Positions 55,370-64,000 of a DNA stretch of 64,000 nucleotides are shown piece after piece. This DNA comes from Promicromonospora sp. Populi (GTDB lineage: Bacteria; Actinomycetota; Actinomycetes; Actinomycetales; Cellulomonadaceae): contig NZ_CP163528.1 in assembly GCF_041081105.1 (NCBI RefSeq), positions 4,154,001 to 4,218,000 of the forward strand, in the 5' to 3' direction. Both the position numbers and the translations under genes were made by a program. The first letter of the stretch is position 1. Each line of letters opens with the position of its first letter. The notes under the pieces were generated by a model, which worked only from the letters and a program-made list of their open reading frames with translations, searched no databases and was not told where the DNA came from.

Positions 55370-56101
55370 TTACGCGACGGCCGCGGCCAGCAGGCCGCCG
55401 AGCACGCCGCCCACCAGCGGCCCGACCACCGGGATCCACGAGTATCCCCAGTCGCTGGAGCCCTTGCCCGGGATGGGCAGGACGAAGTGGGCGATGCGGG
55501 GTCCGAGGTCACGTGCCGGGTTGATGGCGTATCCCGTGGGGCCACCGAGGCTCGCGCCGATACCGACCACGAGGAGGGCGGCGGCCAGCGGCCCGAGGTC
55601 GACCGGCGCGTTGCCGAACGACAGGATCACGAAGACCAGCATGAACGTGGCGATCACCTCGGTGACGAGGTTCCACGTGTACGAGCGGATCGCCGGGCCC
55701 GTGGAGAAGACGGCGAGCTTGACGCCCGCCTCGGCCTCCTCGTCGAAGTGCTGCTTGTGCGCCAGGTACGCGAGGACGGCACCCACGAAGGCCCCGACCA
55801 GCTGTGCCACCCAGTACACGAGCATGTTGCCGAAGTTCGCCTCGATGCCGGGGGCGAACTCCTGGGCCCCGCTGGCGAGGATGCCGAGGGTCACCGCGGG
55901 GTTGATGTGCGCACCGGACGCCATCGAGACGTACACACCGGCGAAGACCGCGAGGCCCCAGCCGAAGTTGATCAGCAGCCAGCCGCCGTTGAACCCCTTG
56001 GTCTTCGGGAGGATGGCGTTGGCCACAACACCGGCACCGCCGAGGATGAGGATCATGGTCCCGAGGAACTCCGGCACCATGATGGCTGTGAATGCGTTCA
56101 T
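55370..56101 (-). CDS. glpF: Glycerol uptake facilitator (aquaglyceroporin)
   Basis: A 243-residue membrane protein with six helices and two NPA motifs: [13 protein letters not shown] and [13 protein letters not shown]. The second-motif Asp (NPARD) marks a glycerol channel rather than a water channel. It allows facilitated glycerol entry, which GlpK then traps. It is 40 bp upstream of glpK and 117 bp downstream of glpD. Confidence 0.95.
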   Translation of the reverse strand: MNAFTAIMVPEFLGTMILILGGAGVVANAILPKTKGFNGGWLLINFGWGLAVFAGVYVSMASGAHINPAVTLGILASGAQEFAPGIEANFGNMLVYWVAQLVGAFVGAVLAYLAHKQHFDEEAEAGVKLAVFSTGPAIRSYTWNLVTEVIATFMLVFVILSFGNAPVDLGPLAAALLVVGIGASLGGPTGYAINPARDLGPRIAHFVLPIPGKGSSDWGYSWIPVVGPLVGGVLGGLLAAAVA

Positions 56102-56218
56102 CGCTGACTCGCTTTCTGCCGACCGCTCTGTCGGCGTACGGGGCTGAACCCGGCGGCTCCCCTGGGGCGGCCCGTCGGCGGTCTTGGTGTTGCGGGGTTG
56201 GTTTCCTGGTTGGTCGGT

Positions 56219-57964
56219 CTAGTTTCGGAGCGGCTGCATGGCCGCTACGTCCTGAGTGGTCTGGCGCGCCTGTTCGGCGGCCTCGTCGTCGGCGGTCTCT
56301 TCTGCGTTGCGTTCCGCTTCGATGCGCGACAACCAGGAGCGCACCTCACGTTCCGCATCGGCGGCGTCCCAGCCGAGCAGGGGCGCGACGACGGACGCGA
56401 CCTCCTCGGCGGCTTCCGTGCCCCGGTCCGCGACCTCGTAGACGAGCCGCGTCCGGTGCGACAGGACGTCCTCCAGGTGGAGGGCGCCCTCGTGGCTGAC
56501 GGCGTAGTACGCCTCGGCGCGCAGGTATGCCGGCGCGTGCTCCAGCGGCTTGGCGAGCGAGGGCTCCGCGTCGCACAGCTCGACGATCTCCGCGAGGTTG
56601 GCGCCGTAGCGGTGCAGCAGGTGGTCCAGCAGCGGGGGCGTCCAGCCGAACCGCTTGCCCCAAGTGCGCGACTGACGCTGCACCGCCCGCAGCCCGACCG
56701 CGCCCGTGAGCGGGATCTGGTGCGTGATGGACGGCAGGGCGGCGGCGCGCTGCCCGATCGCGAAGTCGACCGCGTCCTTGGCCATGATCCGGTAGGTCGT
56801 GAGCTTGCCGCCCGCGATGACGGTCAGGCCGGGCGTCGGCGAGGCGACCGTGTGCTCGCGGCTGACCTTCGCGCTGCTCGTGCCGGCCTTGGTGCCGGGC
56901 TGGAGCAGGGGGCGCAGGCCGGCATACGTGCCGATGATGTCTTCCCTGGTCAGGGGGTGTGCCAGCACCGCGTTGGCGTGATCCAGCACGTAGTCGATGT
57001 CGGCGCTGGTGGCCACCGGGTGCGTCGGATCGAGGTTCCACGGCGTGTCCGTGGTCCCGATGATCCAGTAGCGGCTCCACGGGATGACGAACAGCACCGA
57101 CTTCTCGGTCTGCAGGATCAGCCCCGCGTGCCCCCGGATGCGCTCGCGCGGGACGATGAGGTGGACGCCCTTGCTGGCGAGCACCCGCAGCCCGCCCTCC
57201 GAGCCCGCCAGGGCCTCGGTCTCCTCGGTCCACACGCCGGTCGCGTTGATGACCGACCGGGCCCGGACGGTGATCTCCTTGCCGGTCTCCAGGTCGACGA
57301 CCACCGCACCGTTCACCGCCCCGGTGGAGCCCTGCGTCAGGCTCACCACCTGGGTGCGGCTCGCGGCGTGCGCGCCGTAGCTCGCGGCGGTGCGGATCAC
57401 GGTCGCGACCAGGCGGGCGTCGTCGACCGAGGCGTCCCAGTACTGCACGGCGCCGACGGCGGCGTCGTGCGCCAGGTCGGGGAACTTTGCCTCCATCTGG
57501 CTCTTGCTCAGGTGCCGGTGGAACGGCATCGGGCGGCGGCCCGGGGTGAGCGTCGCGAGGATGTCGTACATCGCGATGCCCGCGCCGACGTACGCGCGCT
57601 CCCAGACCCGGTGCTCCAGCGGATACAAGAACGGGACCGGCCGCACCAGGTGGGGTGCGAGGTCCCGGAGCAGCAGGTCGCGCTCGGTGAGCGCCTCGTG
57701 GACCAGCTCGAAGTCCAGCATCTGCAGGTAGCGCAGGCCACCGTGGACCAGCTTGCTGCTGCGGCTGGAGGTGCCCTGCGCCCAGTCCTGTGCCTCGACG
57801 ACGGCGGTCGACAACCCGCGCGTGACGGCGTCCAGGGCGATACCGGCCCCCGTGATCCCGCCGCCGATCACCAGTACGTCAAGCTCTGCCGACGGGCTCA
57901 CGCTGGCTTCCAGTGCGGCCAGCGCCTGTGTCCTCGCCTCTGCGGTCAGCCGTGTGGATGCCAT
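56219..57964 (-). CDS. glpD: Glycerol-3-phosphate dehydrogenase
   Basis: A 581-residue FAD enzyme: VLVIGGGITGAGIALDAVTRGLSTAVVEAQDWAQGTSSRSSKLVHGGLRYL at the N-terminus, VINATGVWTEE, and the C-terminal DAO_C domain (LIAGGKLTTYRIMAKDAVDFA, YLRAEAYYAVSHEGALHLEDVLSHRTRL). It oxidises glycerol 3-phosphate to dihydroxyacetone phosphate at the membrane. First gene of the glp operon. No glpR-type regulator gene is adjacent. The 205-bp upstream region is the presumed promoter but I found no clear operator in it. Confidence 0.95.
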   Translation of the reverse strand: MASTRLTAEARTQALAALEASVSPSAELDVLVIGGGITGAGIALDAVTRGLSTAVVEAQDWAQGTSSRSSKLVHGGLRYLQMLDFELVHEALTERDLLLRDLAPHLVRPVPFLYPLEHRVWERAYVGAGIAMYDILATLTPGRRPMPFHRHLSKSQMEAKFPDLAHDAAVGAVQYWDASVDDARLVATVIRTAASYGAHAASRTQVVSLTQGSTGAVNGAVVVDLETGKEITVRARSVINATGVWTEETEALAGSEGGLRVLASKGVHLIVPRERIRGHAGLILQTEKSVLFVIPWSRYWIIGTTDTPWNLDPTHPVATSADIDYVLDHANAVLAHPLTREDIIGTYAGLRPLLQPGTKAGTSSAKVSREHTVASPTPGLTVIAGGKLTTYRIMAKDAVDFAIGQRAAALPSITHQIPLTGAVGLRAVQRQSRTWGKRFGWTPPLLDHLLHRYGANLAEIVELCDAEPSLAKPLEHAPAYLRAEAYYAVSHEGALHLEDVLSHRTRLVYEVADRGTEAAEEVASVVAPLLGWDAADAEREVRSWLSRIEAERNAEETADDEAAEQARQTTQDVAAMQPLRN

Positions 57965-58169
57965 GCGCCAAACTCACCATGCATTCCGTGACTTGGCAAG
58001 ACATTGGCCTGCTCCGTGCGGTGTATCGGGAGGTTCTCTTGCTCACTTTCCGATTCGGCAAGCGTTTCGCCTGGAACGTGATTGGTCCGCGCACCCCTCC
58101 GCGGTCGGCGGGCGCCCGCGTGGCGGGCGCACCGGGCGGTGTGCGGTCGACCGGTCGTAGTGTGGCGCC

Positions 58170-58703
58170 GTGACGACACCCGAGGCGCCGATCGCCCCCG
58201 TGATCCGACCCGCCCTCCCTGCCGACGTCCGCACCATTCGCGATCTCGTCGAGCCACTCAGCCAGGAGCGCATCCTGCGGCCGTACGAGATGGTCGGGTA
58301 CTACGAGGCGGTCCAGGAGTTCCTGGTCGCGACCGACCCCGCCGGCCAGCCCGGTGACCCCGTCGTTGGCTGCGGGGCGCTGCACGTGATGTGGGACGAC
58401 CTCGCCGAGGTGCGCACGCTGGCCGTGCACCGCGACTGGCGCGGTCACCGCGTGGGGCACGCGCTGCTGGAGGCGCTGGTCGAGCGGGCTCGCGCGCTGG
58501 GCCTCCGCCGGGTGTTCTGCCTGACCTTCGAGGTCGGCTTCTTCGCCGCGCACGGGTTCCGCGAGATCGACGGCACGCCCGTGACGCCCGAGGTGTACAC
58601 CGAGCTGCTGCGCTCGTACGACGAGGGTGTGGCCGAGTTCCTCGACCTGGCGCGCGTCAAGCCCAACACCCTGGGCAACTCGCGGATGCTCCTGGAGCTC
58701 TGA
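58170..58703 (+). CDS. Amino-acid N-acetyltransferase (ArgA-like, GNAT)
   Basis: A 177-residue GNAT protein: PVIRPALPADVRTIRDLVEPLSQERILRPYEMVGYYEAVQEFLV, acetyl-CoA site AVHRDWRGHRVGHALLEALVERARALGLRRVFCLTFEVGFFAAHGFREI. This short stand-alone form acts as N-acetylglutamate synthase for arginine synthesis in mycobacteria and relatives. GTG start. The end (LLEL and stop) is duplicated in the following 21 bp. Confidence 0.88.
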   Translation: MTTPEAPIAPVIRPALPADVRTIRDLVEPLSQERILRPYEMVGYYEAVQEFLVATDPAGQPGDPVVGCGALHVMWDDLAEVRTLAVHRDWRGHRVGHALLEALVERARALGLRRVFCLTFEVGFFAAHGFREIDGTPVTPEVYTELLRSYDEGVAEFLDLARVKPNTLGNSRMLLEL

Positions 58704-58729
58704 CCAGCGCTCCTGGAGCTCTGACTAGC
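58688..58729. repeat. 21-bp tandem duplication spanning the stop codons of two convergent genes
   Basis: 58688-58708 and 58709-58729 are direct neighbours and differ at one base. The unit contains the last codons of the acetyltransferase (CTC CTG GAG CTC TGA). The second copy also supplies the stop TAG of the convergent mutY. So the two genes' ends lie inside one duplication. Confidence 0.8.
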
Positions 58730-59621
58730 GCGGCAGGTGGAGGCGGGTCGCCTCGTCCTGTTCCGCCAGGCCGTCCTCGATCAGGCCGGCGATCGCGCGG
58801 TCGAGCTGTTGCGGGTCGTGCCACAGGCTCGCGAGCAGGGCCCGGTCCACGGGCTCGGCCGCCTGCCGGAGCTCCGCCATGACCCTCCCGCGCGCCTGCC
58901 GGTCGGTGCCGGCCCAGGCCTGCGTGCGGCGCTTGTCGGCGTGCGCGTCCGGGGGTGAGCCTGCCCGGCGCCACGCGCACAGCCCGGCCACCGGGCAGGC
59001 GCCGCACCTCGGTGCCTTCGCCGTGCAGACCAGTGCCCCCAGCTCCATCGAGGCGGCCGCCCAGCGGGCGGCGTCGGCGTCGCCGTCGGGGGCGAGCGTC
59101 GTCGCGAGCGCGCGTTCCGCCGCGGTGTACGACGGCGCAGGCAGCGCCGTCCCGTCGACCGCCCGGGCCAGCACCCGGCGCACGTTCGTGTCGACCACCA
59201 CCGACCGCTTCCCGTAGGCGAACGCCAGCACGGCGGCGGCGGTGTACTCGCCGATGCCCGGCAGGTCGCGCAGCTCGGCGTCGGTGCGCGGCACCGCGCC
59301 GTCGTGCCGCTCGACGATCGCCCTGGCGCACTCCTGCAACCGCAGCGCGCGGCGCGGGTAACCGAGCCGGCCCCAGGCGCGCAGCACGTCGGCGGTCGGA
59401 GCGGTCGCCAGGTCGGCGGGGGTCGGCCACTGGTCCAGCCACGCGCGCCAGGCGGGTTCCACCCGCACCACCGGGGTCTGCTGCAGCATGACCTCGCTGA
59501 CCAGCACGCCCCAGGGGGTCCGGTCGGGTGCGCGCCAGGGCAGGTCGCGCGCGGCGCCGTCGAACCACTGCACGACGCCGGAGCGCACCTCGGTACGCCG
59601 CGTCGCCTCTCCCACTGTCAC
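58725..59621 (-). CDS. mutY: A/G-specific adenine glycosylase
   Basis: A 298-residue DNA repair enzyme that removes A opposite 8-oxoguanine. Catalytic Glu in SEVMLQQTPV, helix-hairpin-helix DLPGIGEYTAAAV, catalytic Asp in VVVDTNVRRVLAR, and the 4Fe-4S cluster with CTAKAPRCGACPVAGLC (C-X6-C-X2-C-X5-C). It has the short form without a clear NUDIX-like C-terminal domain, common in actinobacteria. GTG start. Confidence 0.95.
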   Translation of the reverse strand: MTVGEATRRTEVRSGVVQWFDGAARDLPWRAPDRTPWGVLVSEVMLQQTPVVRVEPAWRAWLDQWPTPADLATAPTADVLRAWGRLGYPRRALRLQECARAIVERHDGAVPRTDAELRDLPGIGEYTAAAVLAFAYGKRSVVVDTNVRRVLARAVDGTALPAPSYTAAERALATTLAPDGDADAARWAAASMELGALVCTAKAPRCGACPVAGLCAWRRAGSPPDAHADKRRTQAWAGTDRQARGRVMAELRQAAEPVDRALLASLWHDPQQLDRAIAGLIEDGLAEQDEATRLHLPR

Positions 59622-59791
59622 GGGGACTCATCCTGCCGCACCACCCGGGGCTCCGCCCCACCCGTGAAGTAGGACACGTGACCGACTCGGCGCGGCTGCG
59701 GGCTCGGCGGCGTACCGCATCGTATTTTGGTGGCGCGGGATGTCACCGCACGTCAGACCGTTCGCAGGTGTTCAGCAGGGGGTTTACGCAG

Positions 59792-60610
59792 GTGGTCAGT
59801 TCGCCGGAGCGAGCCGAGCAGTCCCCGGGCCCGGACGAGGATCCGGCTCCGGCCGGCCGCCCACGTCGGCTCGGACGGTTGATTGTCGTGCTGGTCGTGC
59901 TTGCCCTCGGCGGCGTCGCGGTAGCGGTGACCTGGCCCAGGGCCGAGCCGTCCATCGTGTCGGACAAGGTCGACCCGCCGGCGCCCGTGGACCCGAACGC
60001 CGCCGCGTCACCGTGCACGGCCGAGGACCTCGACGTCGGGCTCGCGGCCGACCGCCTCACCATCACGCCCGGCGTGCCTGTCGAGTTCACCGTGTCCCTG
60101 CGGAACGAGGGCGAGGTGCAGTGCCTCGTCGACGCTCCCCGGCGCAGTGTTGCCGTGACGGTCTATCAGGGCGAGGTGGGCGAGCCGACGGCGGAGCGGG
60201 TCTGGTCCTCGGTGGACTGCGCGGACGCCGACGAGGAGCGGCTGTTGCTCCTCGGCCCCGACGACGTCGACGTCAGCAGCGCACGGTGGTCAGACTCCAG
60301 GTCGGTGCCCGGCTGCGAGCCCGGCCAGCCCAGGCTGTCCGCCGGGGAGTACACCGCGCAGGTCACGCTCGCCGACGTCGAGGGTGTGTCCAGCGACGTC
60401 GTGCGGATCACCTACACGGTGCCGCAGCCGAGCGGTTCGCCGTCGCCGTCGCCGTCGGGCAGTGCGTCCACCAGCCCTTCCGGGGAGGCGTCGGACGAGC
60501 CGAGCGCGGATGCGAGCGGCGACGCCGATGCGGACACCGACACCGACGCCGACGCGAGACCGAGCGACGAACCGCGCACGGACCCGACCGGCACCGGTAC
60601 GCGGAACTGA
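59792..60610 (+). CDS. Membrane-anchored extracytoplasmic protein with Ser/Pro/Asp-rich tail
   Basis: A protein of about 272 residues. A charged N-terminus is followed by one membrane helix (LIVVLVVLALGGVAVAVTW) near residues 30-48 and an outer domain with beta-strand features (EDLDVGLAADRLTITPGVPVEFTVSLRNEGEVQCLVDAPRRSVAVTVYQG, WSSVDCADADEERLLLLGPDDVDV, SAGEYTAQVTLADVEG). It ends with a low-complexity tail of PSGSPSPSPSGSAS and alternating DADTDTDADA. No enzyme motif. The GTG start is chosen because AGGGGG precedes it. Confidence 0.75.
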   Translation: MVSSPERAEQSPGPDEDPAPAGRPRRLGRLIVVLVVLALGGVAVAVTWPRAEPSIVSDKVDPPAPVDPNAAASPCTAEDLDVGLAADRLTITPGVPVEFTVSLRNEGEVQCLVDAPRRSVAVTVYQGEVGEPTAERVWSSVDCADADEERLLLLGPDDVDVSSARWSDSRSVPGCEPGQPRLSAGEYTAQVTLADVEGVSSDVVRITYTVPQPSGSPSPSPSGSASTSPSGEASDEPSADASGDADADTDTDADARPSDEPRTDPTGTGTRN

Positions 60611-60621
60611 CGCGGCGGTCC

Positions 60622-60680
60622 GGTCAGACGTACCGCTCGGTTCAGAAGTACTGCCCTCGGGTCAGACGTACCGTTCGAGG
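60622..60680. repeat. Three degenerate copies of the disA 3' end
   Basis: Three units begin with TCAG at 60624, 60642 and 60662. On the minus strand the first and third read ERYV and stop, the middle one QYF and stop. The third is the true end of disA; the other two lie beyond its stop codon. The period is 18-20 bp. Confidence 0.6.
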
Positions 60681-61744
60681 ATGCTTGACTCCGCCAGCCG
60701 GGACAGGCCCTCGCGGATGGTCCGGGCGCGCTGCTCGCCAACGCCGTCGACCGACATGAGGTCGTCGACGCTCGCGGCGAGGAGCTTCTGCAGGCTGCTG
60801 AAGTGGCCCACAAGCTGCTCGATGGTGGTGTTCGGCAGGCGCGGCACCTTGGACAGGAGCCGGTAGCCGTGCGGCGCCACGGCGGCGTCGAGCGCGTCTC
60901 CGCCGCCGGGCAGGTCCAGGACGCGGCCGATCTGGCTCATGTCGAGCAGCTGCTGCGACGTGAGCGCCGAGAGCTCGGCCTGGACGTCGGCGATCGAGCG
61001 TTCCTTGCGGCCGATCACGTAGTCGCGGATCACGAACTCACGGTCCGAGCCGACGTCGCCGATCAGCTCGTCCAGCTGCAGCGCCAGCAGGCGCCCGTCC
61101 ACGCCGAGCTCGATCACGTAGCCCGCGATCTCGTCGGAGATGCGGCCGACCATCTCGAGGCGCTGCACCACCGAGCACACGTCGCGCACCGTGACCAGGT
61201 CCTCGATCTCCAGCGCGGACAGCGTGCCGGACACCTCGTCGAGGCGCGCCCGGTAGCGCTCCAGCGTCGCGAGGGCCTGGTTGGCGCGCCCGAGGATCGT
61301 GTCCGAGTCCTCCAGCACGTGCCGCTGCCCGCCCACGTAGAGGGCGACGATCCGCATGGACTGGCTCACGGAGATGATCGGGAACCCGGACTGCTTGGCG
61401 ACGCGCTCCGCGGTCCGGTGCCGGGTGCCGGACTCGGTGGTCTCGATGGTCGGGTCGGGCAGCAGCTGCACCGCCGCCTTACGGATGCGGGTGGCGCCCT
61501 GGTCGAGCACCACCGCGCCGTCCATCTTGGACAGCTCGCGCAGGCGGGTGGCGGAGAAGTCGACGTCGAGCGAGAAGCCGCCGGAGCAGATCTGTTCGAC
61601 TGTCGCATCGAGGCCGAGCACGATGAGTGCGCCGGTACGGCCGCGGAGGATGCGTTCGAGTCCGTCGCGAAGCTCGGTGCCGGGCGCAACGGCGGCCAGG
61701 GTCTCCCGAAGCAGCTCGTCAGGATGCGAGGAGGTGGTGGCCAC
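60662..61744 (-). CDS. disA: DNA integrity scanning protein, diadenylate cyclase
   Basis: A 360-residue protein that makes c-di-AMP and scans DNA. The DAC domain is in the N-terminal half: motif [15 protein letters not shown] (DGA) and [18 protein letters not shown] (RHR). The C-terminal end has helix-hairpin-helix motifs ([45 protein letters not shown]). It follows radA with a 53-bp gap in the same direction, the usual actinobacterial order. GTG start. Confidence 0.96.
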   Translation of the reverse strand: MATTSSHPDELLRETLAAVAPGTELRDGLERILRGRTGALIVLGLDATVEQICSGGFSLDVDFSATRLRELSKMDGAVVLDQGATRIRKAAVQLLPDPTIETTESGTRHRTAERVAKQSGFPIISVSQSMRIVALYVGGQRHVLEDSDTILGRANQALATLERYRARLDEVSGTLSALEIEDLVTVRDVCSVVQRLEMVGRISDEIAGYVIELGVDGRLLALQLDELIGDVGSDREFVIRDYVIGRKERSIADVQAELSALTSQQLLDMSQIGRVLDLPGGGDALDAAVAPHGYRLLSKVPRLPNTTIEQLVGHFSSLQKLLAASVDDLMSVDGVGEQRARTIREGLSRLAESSILERYV

Positions 61745-61797
61745 GAAGAAATCCTACGCTGTGGGCCGGGTCATAAGCAGTTCGTTTCACAGATCGG

Positions 61798-63231
61798 TCA
61801 CCCACCGTCCATCTCCTCGCCGGTTCTGCCACCCCCGGACTGCGCCCACTCGACCGCGTCGCGGATGTGGGCCGCCTCTACGAGCTGGAGCCCGTCGGGC
61901 GCCTTGACCCCGGTCCCGTGCGGCACGACAGCGTGCGCGAACCCCAGGCGCGCGGCCTCGCCCAGCCGGCGGTCCAGCCCGGCGACCGGGCGAAGGTCCC
62001 CCGCCAGGCCCACCTCGCCGACGGCGACGGTGGCGCCCGGCAGCGGCCTACCGGTGCGGGCGGACACGAGGGCGAGTGCCGCCGCGAGGTCCGACGCCGG
62101 TTCGGTGATCCGAGCGCCGCCCACTGTCGAGGCGTAGACGTCCTGGTCGGCGAGCCGCAGCCCACCGTGCCGCTGGAGCACGGCGAGGATCATGGCGAGC
62201 CGGCTGGAGTCGACGCCGCTGGTGGCGCGGCGCGGATTGGTCAGCGGGCTCGGGGCGACGAGGCCCTGGACCTCGACGGCGAGCGGGCGCCGTCCCTCCA
62301 GCGTCACCGTGATGCACGACCCGGCGACCCCTGCACCGGCGTGCGACAGGAACAGGCCGGACGGGTCGGCCAGCCCGACGATCCCGTTCTCCGACAGGTC
62401 GAAGCAGCCCACCTCGTCCGTGGGGCCATACCGATTCTTCACCGCGCGGATCATGCGTAGGCGGGAGTGCCGGTCGCCCTCGAACTGGCAGACCACGTCC
62501 ACCAGGTGCTCGAGCGTGCGCGGTCCGGCGACCGAGCCGTCCTTGGTCACGTGCCCCACGAGGATCGTCGGGATCTGCCGCTCCTTGGCCACGGCGATCA
62601 GCGCCGCGGCGACCTCCCGCACCTGGGAGACGCCGCCCGGTGCACCGTCGACCTGGGCGGACGAGATGGTCTGCACGGAGTCCACGACGAGCATGTCCGG
62701 CTGGTTCGCCTCCAGGTGGCCGAGCACCGTCCCCAGGTCGGTCTCCGCCGCGAGCAGCAGCGTCCGCGAGAGCGCCCCGATCCGCTCGGCCCGCAGCCGC
62801 ACCTGCGCGGCGGACTCCTCACCGGTCACGTACAGCACGGTGCGGGGCGACTCGAACCCGTGGGGGCCCAGGGCGCCGTCGGCCACGTTGCTCGCGACCG
62901 CGAGCAGCAGGGTCGACTTGCCCACGCCCGGCTCGCCCGCGAGCAGGATCACCGCGCCCGGCACCAGCCCGCCGCCGAGCACCCGGTCGAACTCGCCGAC
63001 CCCGGTCGGGTTGGCGCGCGCCGACTCCACGTCGATGTCGGCGATGGGCCGGGCGGGCTCGCGTGCGGGGGACACGGCGGCCGTGCGCGGGCCGGACTGC
63101 GCCGGCCCGTCCTCGCTCACGGTGCCCCACGCCTGGCACTCCCCGCAGCGGCCGGCCCACTTGACGGTGGTCCAGCCGCACTCGGCGCAGCGGTACGCGG
63201 GCCGGGCCCGTTTGGAGGTCGATGAGGTCAC
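61798..63231 (-). CDS. radA: DNA repair protein RadA
   Basis: A protein of about 477 residues. N-terminal zinc finger (YRCAECGWTTVKWAGRCGECQAWGTV), Walker A LLAGEPGVGKSTLLL, the RadA-specific KNRYG (RAVKNRYGPTDEVGCF) and a C-terminal Lon-like domain (GATVAVGEVGLAGDLRPVAGLDRRLGEAARLG). It drives branch migration in recombinational repair. The GTG start at 63231 is the most typical for RadA; a TTG at 63261 or GTG at 63255 are possible. Confidence 0.95.
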   Translation of the reverse strand: MTSSTSKRARPAYRCAECGWTTVKWAGRCGECQAWGTVSEDGPAQSGPRTAAVSPAREPARPIADIDVESARANPTGVGEFDRVLGGGLVPGAVILLAGEPGVGKSTLLLAVASNVADGALGPHGFESPRTVLYVTGEESAAQVRLRAERIGALSRTLLLAAETDLGTVLGHLEANQPDMLVVDSVQTISSAQVDGAPGGVSQVREVAAALIAVAKERQIPTILVGHVTKDGSVAGPRTLEHLVDVVCQFEGDRHSRLRMIRAVKNRYGPTDEVGCFDLSENGIVGLADPSGLFLSHAGAGVAGSCITVTLEGRRPLAVEVQGLVAPSPLTNPRRATSGVDSSRLAMILAVLQRHGGLRLADQDVYASTVGGARITEPASDLAAALALVSARTGRPLPGATVAVGEVGLAGDLRPVAGLDRRLGEAARLGFAHAVVPHGTGVKAPDGLQLVEAAHIRDAVEWAQSGGGRTGEEMDGG

Positions 63232-63344
63232 GAGGGGAACGGTACGTCGAGCCACTGACAAGGGCTCGTGGCATCCCCGTGAAGATCCCCCCGCGTCGCC
63301 GCGGACGGCCTCGGCGAGCTCGCCGAGCCAGGTACGTTGCGTTC

Positions 63345-64000
63345 ATGCCGGATCCGAACCGCACCCCGGCCCGCGCGGCCGGGCTCGTGGTGGCGTCGGC
63401 GGCGGCGCTCGGGGCCTGGCTCGTCTGGTGGGCGATGGTGACCACCTGGCCGGGGCAGCGGACCGAGGAGCGCGTCTTCGAGACGGCCGACCGGTTCCAG
63501 GACGTTGTCAACCACCTGGTGGAGCCGGTGCTGCTGCTCGGCTCGCCGCCGTGGCTCGTCGCCGGGTTCCTCGTGGTGTGCGGCATCGGGCTGCTGCGCC
63601 GGAGGTGGGTCGCCGCCGGCCTGGCGGCCGTCGTGATGCTGGGGTCGAACCTGACCACTCAGGTGGTAAAGGACGGCGTGCTCTACCGCACCGGCCTGCT
63701 CGGCGAGTGGAACCGCGACATCAACACCCTGCCGAGCGGCCACGTCACCGTGGTGGCGGCGGCCTGGGCGGCGCTGCTGCTCGTCACGCCGCGCGGCCGG
63801 CAGCCCGTAGTCGCGCTCGTCGGGGCCGTCGTGACCTGCGCCATGGCCCTGGCGACGGTCGCGGACCGCTGGCACCGGCCGTCCGACGTCGTCGCAGCCG
63901 TCCTGGTCGTCCTGGTGTGGGGGGCACTGGTGTGCGCGCTCGCGCCGGCGCGGTGGGCGGACCCGCTGCCGGGCCGCGATGCTCCCGGGGCGGACGCGGG
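63345..64000 (+). CDS. PAP2 family phosphatase, 5' part
   Basis: The gene runs off the right edge; 218 codons are visible. The lipid phosphatase motifs are complete: KDGVLYR (K-X5-R), LPSGHVTV (PSGH) and DRWHRPSDV (R-X-H-X3-D). About six membrane helices are visible (GLVVASAAALGAWLVWW, WLVAGFLVVCGIGLL, and later ones). It should dephosphorylate a membrane lipid such as phosphatidate or undecaprenyl pyrophosphate. Confidence 0.88.
   Translation, partial: MPDPNRTPARAAGLVVASAAALGAWLVWWAMVTTWPGQRTEERVFETADRFQDVVNHLVEPVLLLGSPPWLVAGFLVVCGIGLLRRRWVAAGLAAVVMLGSNLTTQVVKDGVLYRTGLLGEWNRDINTLPSGHVTVVAAAWAALLLVTPRGRQPVVALVGAVVTCAMALATVADRWHRPSDVVAAVLVVLVWGALVCALAPARWADPLPGRDAPGADA

Noticed and set aside
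56198..57991. Plus-strand frame of 597 codons opposite glpD
   Set aside because: Shadow of glpD produced by codon bias; no family motif.

Overview
The window is high-GC actinobacterial DNA. Codons end in G/C, GTG starts are common, neighbouring genes often overlap as ATGA, and several promoters sit about 7 bases before the start codon, which suggests leaderless transcripts. The gene content (GTP-type pckG next to a RamB/ScfR-type regulator, radA-disA-mutY close together, F420-type reductases, CU044_5270-family proteins beside ECF sigma factors, secreted F5/8C glycan-binding enzymes, a GH19 chitinase) fits a soil member of the Micrococcales such as Promicromonosporaceae or Cellulomonadaceae. 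That placement is inference; there is no rRNA or tRNA in the window to confirm it.

Layout. 1-2.3 kb: 3' end of an ECF sigma factor, its CU044_5270 partner, and a BrnT-like/RHH toxin-antitoxin-like pair. 2.3-6.8 kb: a LacI-controlled sugar module (Gfo/Idh/MocA oxidoreductase, DUF993 aldolase-like protein, TIM-barrel isomerase). 6.9-11.2 kb: glycosyltransferase, uridine-kinase-like protein, a second sigma/CU044_5270 pair (partner frameshifted) and a DoxX remnant. 11.4-16.5 kb: AraC/DUF2000 pair, then the lactate-use operon lutABC with a divergent FadR-type regulator. 16.5-24.7 kb: MarR plus an LLM-flavin/FAD fusion enzyme, SprT-like protein, a frameshifted Gfo/Idh/MocA gene, AEC transporter, UxaA-type dehydratase. 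24.7-33.1 kb: three consecutive secreted F5/8C proteins (beta-helix, DUF1996, TIM-barrel glycosidase), a LacI regulator with two identical operators, and a chitinase; together they look like a polymer-degradation locus. 33-40.5 kb: oxidoreductases, a TetR-controlled pair, ThuA, VOC and DHFR-like proteins. 40.5-42.4 kb: a small islet with an AAA_14/DUF4143 ATPase inserted at the 3' end of a tRNA methyltransferase gene. 42.5-48.3 kb: trpS with an attenuation leader, pckG and its divergent regulator. 48.5-53.7 kb: secreted PI-PLC-like protein, prolyl aminopeptidase, an MNT-HEPN toxin-antitoxin system, a frameshifted YqeB gene, TetR. 53.8-58 kb: glycerol operon glpD-glpF-glpK. 58.2-64 kb: acetyltransferase, mutY, a membrane protein, radA-disA and a truncated PAP2 phosphatase.

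Four features recur outside the genes. (1) Long, near-perfect inverted repeats (about 14-31 bp arms), mostly without U-tracts, sit between many genes, mainly convergent ones; each has its own sequence, consistent with actinobacterial terminators. (2) A 38-bp palindromic element occurs twice, once between genes and once in frame inside lutC. (3) Gene 3' ends including the stop codon are duplicated at four places. (4) Three genes carry single frameshifts, all beside a GGCCGG hexamer.

The best candidates for something new are the ATPase islet (flanked by 37-bp copies of the trmL-type gene 3' end and carrying four 14-bp iterons at an exact 23-bp period) and the 38-bp mobile palindrome. No CRISPR array, transposase, integrase, rRNA or tRNA gene was found.
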